The notes under the pieces were generated by a model, which saw only the letters and a list, made by a program, of their open reading frames with translations, ran no database searches and was not told the origin of the DNA. A program made the translations under genes and the position numbers. Shown here in pieces: positions 10,768 through 21,473 of a DNA stretch of 64,000 nt. Source of the DNA: Wolfiporia cocos (taxonomy: Eukaryota; Basidiomycota; Agaricomycetes; Polyporales; Phaeolaceae); NCBI GenBank assembly GCA_029448655.1, contig JACCLO010000009.1:1488001-1552000 (forward strand). The letters run 5' to 3'. Within the stretch, counting starts at the first letter, position 1; every line of letters starts with the position of its first letter.

Positions 10768-11750
10768 CTATGGTGCCGGCGCCCTAGTCACCGCTACTTT
10801 TGTACAAGTCTTACTGCTCGCTCAAACTGGCGCCTAGAGATAATCGGTCTAGCCAAAATGCTCTAGTTGAAGGTAGGAACAAAATGGCTAGGCGGATTTG
10901 TCTGAAAATCAAAGTTGAGAAATTTCTATGTCCGGATTTGGCCAGTGGTGGGAAAGTAATACCGTATATGGAAAGTAATGATAATTATACTCGTCTGACT
11001 ACTCCAAATATGGTATATAGTCAAGCTGACGGGCAGTGAGACTTGTACCGACAAGCTCACATCAACATCCTCATCAATGCTAATGCATTTGGCTTGTAAT
11101 GTTGGAAATATATTATCATAGTAATCGCAAAGGGATTTCGTGACAGCACTCCAGATGAAACTGTTCAGCTCAGTGATATTTGGGCAAAATATACATGTGG
11201 CCTGCATCCTCAATGACCCTGAACAGGAGGTTTCTGTTCTTTGAATCTGGCTGATTTTCAAGTACGCATTCAACAGGTGCAGCAACCGGTTGCATCCGGG
11301 TCACATTCCCCACGATTTGGCATTTGCAGCTCATCAACCCAAATATTTGGCTTGACGAGAAATTGTTGTATTCCTCTGGGAAGATTGATATAATTGAGCA
11401 GGATATTCGTCAGTTGAATAGCCTTCTTGTTTACAAATCCTTTGCTGTGATGTGTGCAATTGCCACTTCCCAGCACTGAGCAACGTTGGCTTCGCATGCT
11501 TTCTGTGTCTTATTCAAGCATGGGATGTAGTGAACTGGTAGATATATTAATATTGTGCCTGCCCTGTATCTACATCACTATGAGCATTCAAATTTCGCAT
11601 CTCCGGGCTGTGCCATACCCAAAGTGTTCGGTATCAGGGCACAGAAAGTACCGGCGCCTATATAAACCTTGCTTTAGGGTTAATGCGAAGTTGACCCAAG
11701 GATTTGGCCACTGTACAAAAGTAGCGGTGACTAGGGCGCCGGCACCATAG
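10768..11750. mobile_element. DNA transposon relic with 39-bp perfect terminal inverted repeats
   Basis: A 983-bp unit whose two ends are identical in inverted orientation for 39 bases. Each end begins CTATGGTGCCGGCGCCCTAG and continues to TTTTGTACA. If the TA two bases into each end is a target duplication, this is a Tc1/mariner-like insertion; longer duplications are not apparent. The interior holds a decayed minus-strand transposase. The perfect termini in spite of a broken gene suggest mobilisation in trans or fairly recent insertion. Confidence 0.8.
10940..11497 (-). pseudogene. Decayed DDE-type transposase fragment
   Basis: Two minus-strand frames read like parts of the DDE endonuclease ORFs common in agaricomycetes. 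Upstream is a segment with QQFLVKPNIWVDELQM and CDPDATGCCTC; the second frame has ATCIFCPNITELNSFIWSAV and CDYYDNIFPTLQ. These match the family pattern of paired Cys, then CIFxPKxHCELNFIExxWGAVK, then CDYxFxTLQ, with many replacements (for example PNITELN for PKFHCELN). The frame changes between the segments and the N-terminal half is missing, so it cannot encode an active enzyme. Confidence 0.55.
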
Positions 11751-12197
11751 CATTTCTCTGAAATGTCTGCATCAGTTGAGCTGTCGTCACGTGCTCAGGG
11801 GGCCAGTGGGCGCTTGAGATGAGTGGTGTCTAGAGCAGCCCCTTAATTTCCATAACTAACTGATCTCATCTCTCGTTCTCCGATAGTCGGTCAAATATTA
11901 GGCTTTACATGTAACATTCGCGATGTGCATAAATGTTATCTACGAAACAAAATGGCGCTGCGTCGTTGCTATTCGTCAAGCCTCCTGCGTCGAGTGCCAC
12001 GCAGGGTATATCACATCGAGCTGTGAATTTTAATTCCTCGTTTCCCAAATGCAACAGGAAAACTAGCCTATCTTCTACAATAAAGACTGGGCCAAGCAAA
12101 ACCTGAATGCACGAACTAAACAAGACTACAACTACTAGATACACGAAACGTCCGTTGTTGTACATGTACATGCAAGGCGAAACTGAAACTGTTGATT
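11751..12197. other. Intergenic, nothing recognised
   Basis: Short unsupported ORFs only. It forms the 3' flank of the 7TM gene to the right. Confidence 0.4.
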
Positions 12198-13620
12198 TTA
12201 CACGTCAATGGAAACAAGGTCAAAAGTCCGCTTGTCCGACTCGGCGCACACCTCTAGAGGAAAATCAGTTTCGAGACCATAACACTCTTCGTTATCGCTC
12301 GCTATCGAGACATCATTCGGCCCAAACTGCAAGTCTGACCAGATTGTACTTGAGTATGCGGTAGGGAAATCGTTCATCCTCGTGCCGACCTGCCTCATAT
12401 TGAGAAGAACATGGGAGTCCTGACAAAGTAGGTGAGCTCAAGCTAATACATCTGCCACGCGGACATACGGCAAAGGAGTAAATTGACAGGTTCCAGCTAA
12501 TGCTACCGTTAGCAACACAGCTCATTGCCGAATGAACACATCTCACAAGTAGAAGCTCCCTGAAATGACTGCATTGCAAATGATGCCTGTATAGCTCAGC
12601 GCCGTGATCACTGTGACCACTGCGATGCGTGCGTATCAATGATATGAGTTGCGTCGTTCATCCGTATTGCAATGCAAACCACTCACCAACGATCAATGCC
12701 AATGCCCAGATCCCGTCCCTGATAAAGACTTGTAGTATTGGTTGGCTCTCGAAGTGGTTGAAGAGGCACACGTATCGTGCAGACTTGTATAGCACAAAGA
12801 GCATCATCACGGCCTCAAACGTGACCGGTGCGATCCTGGGCAATTTCACTTCAACGATATCCAAGGAGCAGCAGGTCTGGCGTACCAGGCTGCGACCACA
12901 GATCCTGGCGCATACATCACCAAGCAGTATTCGTTGAATTGCATACTCTGCCCTGGTATCATAAAAGAAACCGCCACGCTTGCGAGGTAGAGTATGACCA
13001 TTCCAACAAGCATTATCTTGCTCTGGTCGTACAGAATATAGACTCAAGACAGTGTCAGCACCACATAAATTCGCGAGGAGACTATCCCTCACCTCGGAAT
13101 ACCGAAACAATTTCGACTGCGCACATGATTAATTGCTGCAACACAGACTCGACTAACGCGGATATTGCACATGTGTCGGGTGAATAACGCAAGCGTGGCT
13201 TGTATACCGTTTGTAAGAAGACTCTTTAGCCCCAAAAGCAGTGATCAGAGTTCAATTTACTTTACAAGGTGAAGGATATACTCACATATCTAGAAGTAAC
13301 GGACAATAGCGCAGGATGCAGTACAAAGCTTTCCACCAATTGTTCTTCCATCTGGGATCACGTTAATATCTCAGGCGACTGATCCAGATATCAATGCGCT
13401 AGGCGTACCCCCATACGTAACTGACCTGTGAACTGCGCTAAGCACCTGCGGTTGGAAGCAATGGTAAAGCAACTCGCCTCATCTGCAAGGTTGAGCACGA
13501 TATCCCATGCAAGAAACGCTATAGCGGCAACTGGAGCACCGAACAGCCGCGATTGTGGAGAGCATGTTAATTTCTGTGGTACAGAATTGTCCTCAACTTA
13601 CCAGAAGAGAAGCCTGTAAT
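12198..13620 (-). CDS. Seven-helix membrane protein, DUF6533 type (approximate model)
   Basis: Recognised from fragments in order on the minus strand. The N-terminal DUF6533-like stretch reads AIAFLAWDIVLNLADE, then in a separate exon WKNNWWKALYCILRYCPLLL. A later helix-rich exon has PRIAPVTFEAVMMLFVLYKS and ILQVFIRDGIWALALIV, the characteristic segment before the last helices. The C-terminal tail starts near SHVLLNMRQVGTRM and ends at the stop at 12198. Intervening exons were not resolved and the start codon was not fixed, so the right-hand boundary is approximate. The family is abundant in agaricomycetes, is predicted to lie in the plasma membrane and has no established function. I cannot exclude that the copy is broken; the fold-back element begins about 300 bases upstream. 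Confidence 0.6.
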
Positions 13621-13923
13621 TTGTATGTAGCCCAAGCTGGGATTCATCGTAGCGGGGCTCGTCAAGGTCCTTCGGTGCTGCGCTTACGCATGGTGCAGCC
13701 ACGGATATACGTGCAAATATACGAAAGAAGGCCAAGGCACGTCTAGCCGTGCATCGCATCACTGCGTATCGCGGTACTTCGAGACCGCGGGAGCACTTGC
13801 TACAGTCACACCTCGTGGTGCGCATCAGCAGATGCGCTACCTGTGTAGTGTGTGCGCCGCAGGTTAACGCCGCAGGTCATATCCGACTGCGGAGTGGCGG
13901 TGCCAGGAAGTCTAGCGCCCGGT

Positions 13924-15334
13924 GGTACAGTTGAAGACCTCATAATGCATAATGATGGTGACCGGATTTCTTTATGCATTATGTATGACGTTCGGATTGT
14001 ACATTTAATCAGCAATATTTAGAATGCAGCGCAGCAAATATAAAATGCAGCGCTGCAATACAGAAATTCGGCGCAGCAATATTGTATGCTGTACAGCAAT
14101 ATATTTTAGCAGCGCAGCAATATAATACGCTGGGTAGTGATAACAGAAACGCTATGCAGCAATATAAGGATGCAGCAATGGGCTTATCGCAGCTACAGAT
14201 TTGAGTCGGAGATTGTATCTACGTTAGGTTCGACGGTCAGAGTTCAACTGGACTGCATTGATTACACTACAGCATAATCTCCAAGTACCAGTACTCCCCA
14301 ATCGATAGCTAGTCCTGCTCCCACGGATTTTTTTCCCACTCGCATCAAGTCATTAGAAAAGAATGGGGGCACCTTCTCTTGCTTTGACTATGAACCAGCA
14401 CAATTGCCGATGCGAGACGGTCCCGCCACCGGTAGGTGATGTGAGCTCGTGTGGCAAGAGCTGTGCGGAATGGAGGAGCAGAGGAGTAAGCTACTGAAAG
14501 AAGAGGTTATAATCGAGGCGACAGTTGTACAAGTTTGCAAAAATATGTTGTAGTGCTACGGTGCTATCCCAATGCTAAACGTTAGCGCTAAACCCCGACC
14601 TACGCCTCTTAAAAGGGATTGCAAGTCCGTCCTATTGCTATTGCTGCAATAGCCTATGGCTGAATATTGCTGCACAACATTTCTTATATTGCTGCGCTGC
14701 TAAAATATGTTGCTGTACAGCGTACAATATTGCTGCGCCGAATTTTTGTATTGCAGCGCTGCATTTTATCTTTGCTGCGCTGCATTCTGAATATTGCTGA
14801 TTAAATGTACAATCCGAACGTCATAATTATGAGGTCTTATGCAGTATCAAATTTGTCACAAGATGTCACATTCTGTGACCCAGCGTGACCCCGTAGAAAT
14901 AACATAGCTATGTACCCCAGTATCTATCTTGTTTCATTGATTTGAGGTCAGCTTTGTAAAGATGAGCAGAGAATTTGCACAACTGCTGCAGCGTGAGCAC
15001 CGAGATGCCATCTGTTTCTGCAACCTGCAGCCTCGAGCGGTCGCTGTGTGTCACGTGGACAAGCGCTTAATGGTGAACTGTGACAGCAATAGGAGCTGCA
15101 CAAGCCAGAATTGGATTATTTGCTTGGATCTTGCACAATAATGCTCTCAAATAAGATATTCATTACTATATATGGCAGATCTACTAATGCATAATTGCCT
15201 GATTGCTTATGCATTATGCGATATGAGATTCCATGCATAAATCCCCGCAAACGAGGTCGGTGACCGGGTCAGGTCATGCATTATGAGGCATTATGCATTA
15301 TGAGGTTATGCATTATGAGGTCTTCAACTGTACC
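13924..15334. mobile_element. Fold-back element with terminal inverted repeats and GCAGCAATAT-type arrays
   Basis: The outer ends are inverted copies of GGTACAGTTGAAGACCTCAT and continue with AATGCATAA. Inside, an arm at about 13988-14165 (GACGTTCGGATTGTACATTT, then repeated GCAGCAATAT and GCAGCGCAGCAATAT units) is mirrored by an arm at about 14645-14840, where the units read ATATTGCTGC and the arm ends AATGTACAATCCGAACGTC. A second AGGTCTT-like end occurs at 14841, so the unit may be a 0.9-kb fold-back element plus an appended 0.5-kb piece. The right end has three close copies of ATGCATTATGAGG, as in transposase-binding subterminal repeats. There is no coding capacity. Confidence 0.75.
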
Positions 15335-16119
15335 GTGTTCAGCTGGGATCGAACGCCGAAAATGCTATGGCGAGCGGCGGGACAAGATCACCGGCTTTCT
15401 CAAGCACGTCGACACAGCACAGATTGCGCACCCTGGGAGAATTGTGCATCAAGTCGATCCTATCAATCTTTACTCGTGGGATGTCTTCATGGGGAGAGAA
15501 AATGCCGGAATCGGCAGTGTGGGAGAACATCAAATACAGCCGATCAGACGAGCGTACGAGGCTACTACTACTAGGACTGCCTCGTAAGTCGACCCACCGA
15601 AGATGAGCATAACAGGCCTCTGATTATGCACCAGCACCTCTGGTTGGTTGCTGTACACTAGCTTGGTGCACAGAATCCGAGGGGAAGACAATTCGCTCTT
15701 TTTGTAGATTACGATTGTGGACATCAATCATCTGTAGTAGATGTATGGGTTTTCAACTACTCTGCACGACGCACGGCCCTTGTCAACTCAGGGAACACCA
15801 ACCCGTGCCAGCCGGGATTTATCTGCCCTGAAGTCCATTTCTCACAATCCTGTACATCGTGGTCGATCAGAAAAAACTGCGCATAGCCGGCAGCTTGTCT
15901 CCGTACTGACCAGGTAAATCCTTAAAGCGCAAGGTAGCAATGTTACACATGTTCTCTCACAAACAACGTACAACAATGTCCGAGAAATCAAAGGAATGGC
16001 ATGGATCTGGAGCCTCGATCCAAACATCTACGCTGAACGACACACCAGTTATAGGGGGAATGAATAAGCTCCTTGAAGCGATGTCGACTCACCTGAGAAG
16101 AAAGTATAAACTGAGTTTT
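15335..16119. other. Intergenic, nothing recognised
   Basis: Several short overlapping ORFs, none resembling a protein family or flanked by convincing splice sites. It is the 3' flank of the GPCR gene. Confidence 0.35.
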
Positions 16120-17793
16120 TTACGCATGTTGCACCGGGAACAGCGGCGGCCACTTCCACTTGCTGACGAGGGGAGCTTGCGAGTCTACCGAATTCTCTGA
16201 TTCGACTGAGCCGTCGCTGTGCATTGAGTTACTCCGCTTTACTGGGTCTGCGGTAAGGTCCTGCAGCGCATCATCGTTTGCCTCCAGTAGTTCGGGCAAG
16301 GCCTTTTCGGCCACTTCTGCTTCCGGCTGTGGCACTACAAATGGAGTTATGCCGTATGCCTCAGGTGAGGAGAAATCGATAGCTTTGCGTGGGGCAAACA
16401 TTGGCAAGGTTGCGGTATCAGGGATGAGATGGCGTGTGCAGAGCACGAGCAACACGTTCACCAGGCCTGGTCCCTTGACATGAGAACGGGTATGCCAATA
16501 CTAATGAATGAGTTACCCTGCATATTGAATATGAAATCAGATGTGACCGTCGCCCAGAAAGGAACCTCGCGACCAGCAAAAGACATGAAGCGCGCGAAGG
16601 TGACAGGTAGCAGACAAATAGTATAAGCAATCTAGCACCATACCAATGAAAAAATTAATTGAAACCGCCTCGAAATGTTCATGCACGTACCGGATGCCTG
16701 GTGATGAATTGAGAATAAGTTCCAAGCGTAGTATATTCGTACTCACCACACCATGCGGGCAGCCACGCTCATCACTGCACTGTCCGTAAAGTCACGGTTG
16801 ATTCCTAGAAGCCATCGTTCGCCTCGAGGTACAAAGCGCAGGCGCCATTTCCCATCTACGACCGCAAGGTTTCCGCGCACTCGAAGCACAATGGCAGTGT
16901 ACATGATGATGGAACAGCCGGCCGACAGGAACTCCTGTTCAATGTACGTAAACACCAGTCCTCAGACCTGACCAGCTGAGCTATACATACGAAGAAATAC
17001 TCCAGAAACGTTTGTTCATCGTAGTAATTATCTGTGATCCAGCACCTGCAAAGCTCAGAATCGTCTCTCGGAGGTGAAGTTTCATTTTAATCACCAGTAA
17101 CCCGAAGGTCCAAAGTATGGACCTCTTTGTGCGGATTGTATGGCAAGGGGCCCAATTGCGACGACGAAACCAACAAGTAGCCAGCCGGTAACAATCACAA
17201 CGACACAACTAAGATGTGACATGTTGCGCCGCAGGAACAGGAGCGTGAAGACATGCGCCGAAAGCACGAATGACCTAACATAAAATTCAAGCTGTGTCGC
17301 CGTCGCCGTGAATGTTTCTCAAATACATACCATACGGAGGTAGCAACGTTTCCACCATTCTTTAACGCACCTTGAGCGCTACAAAGGCGGCCGTTTTTGA
17401 CTGCACCATCAATCAGCCATCGAGCGTCCATCATGGATGCAATCGCTTGCAGAATGTTGGCAACTAGCAATGAGACAAAAATAGGAATGATATGGGTATT
17501 GCGATAGCACGGCGGCCGCGATACCATGACCTATTGGCATCATGTTTGAACCGCTTGTAAGCCAAATATGGCAGACATACCACCAACAACGCCACGACTG
17601 CTGTTCCAGAAAGAGCGCCAGCAGCCACAAGGCTCTATCGCGAATAGAGAATACCAAATATGCAAAGAATCGAAAGTAAGTAACCCTTGAATTAGAGCCT
17701 GTGGGATCTGCTTGCCTTGATACCAGCCATCTCTGCCGCACCATAAATCACTGTCAATGTGGGATCATCACGAACAAAAATTGAGGAAGCCAT
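16120..17793 (-). CDS. G-protein-coupled receptor, Git3/cAMP-receptor-like
   Basis: Plasma-membrane receptor of the fungal glucose/cAMP-receptor-like class, which signals through G-alpha to cAMP. Nine exons, in transcription order: 17716-17793, 17581-17634, 17331-17530, 17095-17274, 16991-17045, 16747-16934, 16691-16697, 16517-16631 and 16120-16466. They give one 407-residue frame. Hallmarks are THIIPIFVSLLVANILQAIA (helix 2), NGRLCSAQGALKNGGNVATS (helix 3 with its Cys), YFGPSGYWCWITDNYYDEQ (the conserved YGPxxYWCWI loop before helix 5), WHPIAYTICLLPVTFARF (helix 6) and QGLVNVLLVL (helix 7). A soluble Ser/Glu-rich C-terminal tail of about 90 residues follows, typical for this class. The seventh exon is only 7 nt. 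The first intron needs a GC donor (AAG then GCAAGC). No stop or frameshift was seen. Confidence 0.87.
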
Positions 17794-19219
17794 ATGAAGA
17801 ATGGAATGAAGCACGCCCTGCGCGAAGAACCTGACCAACTTAAAAAGAAGGGACAACCGAACGTGAAGTGGGGCCTCGGTAAAACACAGCGAACCTCCTC
17901 ACCTACTTATCTGTCTCCTGTTGTTGACCGCGGACGCTCAGGGACTTCCGTTTGTGGACATCATGACATTTCAACGTCTGATATCAAAGCTGTCAAACGC
18001 GCATAAATGTCGCTATGGACACCTTCATGAAGTCGTGAGGCCGAGTGCTCCAATAGATAAGGCCTAAGGACTCGAGCTGGTGCGAAAAGGAAGCACGCCC
18101 TCCCTTGAAGAAGATCGGTTGAGCGCGAACGGAACAGCGCTGATAGGCTCATGATGCTGGCCAGGGATAGCGGACGACCGGGGCAGCATAATGGCTGAAG
18201 CACTTGCAGTGCATGCATCTGAACCCGCTGCAAATGTCTAGTAACACGGGGCTTGAGAGAGATTGTAAACAGTTTATACTGAGTACTGAGTACTGATTAC
18301 TGAGGTCCATGACGTTTAGCGCCGGAAGTAACTGTGACAGGTCACCTCACGGCAACGACCGTCACACCTCAGGCTGTGACAACCCAGACGTTTTCCAGCG
18401 GCCAGCGTGCTAATTCTCGATGCATACGTTGTCTAGAAAAATTTAACGGATAGATGCCCGTTAACATCAGCCTTTGCGTCTCCGAGGCAAGTGCGGCTCG
18501 CTAAGTCCGTGTGCAGTCAGTGAAGTCTCAGATCGGTGGACACACCTCTCCATTACTGCTCAGAGATGTCTGTCTGCCAGCTATGTCGGGCGTTTCTGTC
18601 CTTCTAGCTACCTTTGAAGGTGAGTTTTGCGACGAACTATATTCTCGTGTGATGTCAACATCATGTTCTGGAGAGGTTTCTGCCTCAATGAATGCTGAGG
18701 CTGCGTACCTACGCTGGTATACTACCGACTTACGGCAGGAACCGTGTAGCTATGCAGGCTTAGAACGGAAAGCTGAAGGGAATCATACAATGATTCTAGC
18801 GCTTTCACTTGACTGGGCTTCTCGGCGACATCGCTCTGATATATGGCACTTCATTTACAGTATCTTGCAATCGTAAATCCAATGTGTATCTATCATCGTT
18901 GCCATCGGTGCTGCCTGCATCGATGCAATGCCGGCGATGGCGTACTCACCGCAACTTCAAGCCTGTACAATATTTTGTTTCATTCTGAACTATAGTCGGC
19001 GTTCGATCTTATCGACTTGTCAGCCACTGATGCAGAGATCTGTCCTTCCTCCTGGTAAGTAGGGTCTAGCAGATGGTCGGGTCTAGCGGATGGTCTGTCA
19101 GCCGCCTCCCAGCGTTGTCTACTAGGCTGGCATTTTGTTACTTCTTCATTGCATCGTGCTGTCTCGCTGCCGTCCCGTTGTCGCTACGCTCTCTTACTCG
19201 TTATCGCTTTATACACAAT
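17794..19219. other. Intergenic, no supported gene
   Basis: Includes the GPCR upstream region. ORFs at 17961-18233 (-) and 18511-18876 (+) have no recognisable motifs. A small direct repeat TGAGTACTGAGTACTGA lies near 18280. Confidence 0.35.
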
Positions 19220-19699
19220 ATGCCTGGCACTGCGATTTCCACGCCTCAGAAGGTGCTTTCGGCGATCCACAACATCCCCAAACGCATGAAGAGCAGTCAA
19301 CTCCGCAGCCAAGAACGCCCCCGCGGCAAGGAGAATGTTCCCCCGGGCGAGCAATCGAGCGGGCTATGTGCGCCCGCCATTCTAGTCACCAGTCCCTCAT
19401 GCCCAGCGGCAGATCAGAGCGCTACGCTCCCATGGCAGCCGAAGGACGGGATGATCATCATCAAGGTCGCGGTACCTTGCACGGACGATCTGTGGAGGTT
19501 GAGAGTCCCCGAAGGCATCAGTTTGGATGACTTTCTCGCGCGCGTGGAGCGCAAAGTTGGGTTCCCGGTCGAACTCACGTACAGGATCTCGCGGACGCGC
19601 GAGCGCCCGGTCAAGACGGAGGTGGCATTCAAGACGTGGGTCGCGGGCCGGGTTCGGAAGGGCAAGAACACGCACTTGATTGCCCACGTACCGCTCTGA
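19220..19699 (+). CDS. Small PB1-like domain protein, unrecognised family
   Basis: Single-exon ORF of 159 residues from MPGTAISTPQKVL. The first 70 residues are polar and low-complexity (KENVPPGEQSSG). From about residue 77 the sequence IIIKVAVPCTDDLWRLRVPE then GISLDDFLARVERKVGF has the pattern of a PB1 domain: a basic first strand, then a regular beta-grasp rhythm, ending about residue 155. PB1 domains mediate heterodimeric contacts in signalling and polarity proteins such as Bem1/Scd2 and the NADPH-oxidase regulator NoxR. No partner domain is present, so it may be a duplicated C-terminal fragment or a small adaptor. The ATG at 19220 is preferred to the upstream in-frame ATG at 19073 because the intervening residues are hydrophobic and atypical for the fold, though a membrane anchor cannot be excluded. 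Confidence 0.55.
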   Translation: MPGTAISTPQKVLSAIHNIPKRMKSSQLRSQERPRGKENVPPGEQSSGLCAPAILVTSPSCPAADQSATLPWQPKDGMIIIKVAVPCTDDLWRLRVPEGISLDDFLARVERKVGFPVELTYRISRTRERPVKTEVAFKTWVAGRVRKGKNTHLIAHVPL

Positions 19700-21473
19700 A
19701 TCCACTTTTGACGACTTTGGTTGCCGGATGTGTCGTGATGGAACTGTTATTCTGATGCTCTGTCTATGCGCTTGCTAGCTGCATGTTGTGATTGATTGAT
19801 TCGCTCTTATGACCTCAGCTATGTATAACTAATCCACCCGTATCTCATGCATTATGCATGAACGTGCGATGTCCTCTCCTCGATGTTGCTTGCAGTCGGG
19901 TTTTGTCTGCTTGGTCCCAGTTCGCCTGCTTTGGAGACTGTGTGAAGCGCTGCCGATTGGCTCCACGGATGTATTCAAGGCCTGTACGTTTCTTACAGGT
20001 GGTCCACGGTATGTGTATTTTCATTGTTACGAATCCAAATTGCTCAATGGATCGAACGACACAACAGCACTGTGTCTCGTGCATCGCAATTTCAAACAAA
20101 CAGGGCCGCTCGCAGGAGTAGAGGCACATTCTGCATGCTGACACAACTAAACATTCAAATGTTTCAGAATGGCGTGTCAAGAGAAAATGAGGTACTGCAG
20201 TACATTCACATCTGCCCAGCTGCGCGCGAGTAGCCCCGGCACTAGACATACCATTGCGAATTGCAGGGTTTGGACGCCATTGCTTCACAGGATGCATCGC
20301 GGCGACTTAGGTTCCCAAGTCTGGTTGCGCTTTCGGCCGGAGCTACTTCAGCTCCAGAGACTATCCAGTCCCGAACAGGCTTTGTGCGCTTGAACGGTTG
20401 CGCGAATAGACTGACGTATCGTGCAAGCTCGGTTTGCTTGGATCATTCTGCGTCTCAGGACTCAGTCTTCCAGTTCAGACCGCGCTATTATCTGCTTTTC
20501 TAGGACACAATGTTCGTTTATTATGCATCGCTTACAATGAAAGCGCTGCACACAGTTGCATGCGCGGCTCCCGTGTCAACGTGTTCTTCGGTCGGAAGCA
20601 ATATTGAGTATCCTGATTTGTCCTCATTCATATCTTCACGGTATACTTCCACATAACGTGTTCGCCGAGTATCGCTTAGCTATCCATAGGCTTCTTCACG
20701 CATGTGGGCTGTCGTCGTGTGGACGTGAACAGATTCTTAGCTATTGGGAGAACGGTTCGGAAGAGTACTAGTGGCTGCGGCGCGTGGCGTGGATAACTGA
20801 TGATCCACCGGTGCTGGCTGTGCCTGCGCCCATACATCGAAGCAACAGCACAGGAGTAGGCTAACAGATCATTGTGCGCTATGATTCCATATTCTGTCGT
20901 GAGATTCACTTGAATCTCGATGGAGAAGGTACGTGAGTATGCTTTTGTATATGTGGGCCAGTTGGTTACGAACTATCCTCTGACCTTGAAGTAGGCGAAC
21001 TGTGTCCCAGGGAATCAGACATCCTGCTGTAAGAATACCATTCTCGATCCGCGTTGTGGTCGGCGAGCCTAGGAACGCGTGTCTGCATATCACACGTCAG
21101 GCCACAATGGGCGCTCAAAGCGGTACGTTCCATGCCTTATCCGCGCCGATCAAGCCACACGGCGCGAGTCTAGGTGTTCGTAGTATCAAGATCAGCTAAT
21201 ACGACTCTAATGGCTATGAAGAAACAATGCCCTGTTCAATGGCTCAGTGTCCCCCGGCGGCGGCGAGTGGCACCGAAGAAGGCAGTGACGCGACGCGGTG
21301 ACACGGTCTAACAAAGCCAAACAACGCGGTTATATATTAACTTCGTGAACGCGTTGGGCGGCGATTTGCCTTTTGCTTCTCACCGCCGTCAAGGGCGGTG
21401 AGCTCGTCCGACAAGCCAATTTGAGAGTATATTCTACGAGCAGACGTTCTGTCTTCTTCCGTCCGCTGACGCT
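19700..21473. other. Intergenic, no supported gene
   Basis: Only scattered short ORFs. The last 250 bases lead to the SNF2 gene and contain the GC-rich stretch CCCCGGCGGCGGCGAG near 21250. Confidence 0.35.

Noticed and set aside
11665..11690. TTTAGGGTTA, reminiscent of telomeric repeat
   Set aside because: A single unit inside a transposon relic, not a tandem array.
18511..18876. 121-codon plus-strand ORF
   Set aside because: No domain, no helix pattern, no splice partners and no codon bias like neighbouring genes.
19073..19219. Upstream in-frame ATG extending the PB1-like protein by 49 residues
   Set aside because: The extra segment is hydrophobic and unlike the rest; the ATG at 19220 has a better context for a soluble adaptor. 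A membrane anchor remains possible.
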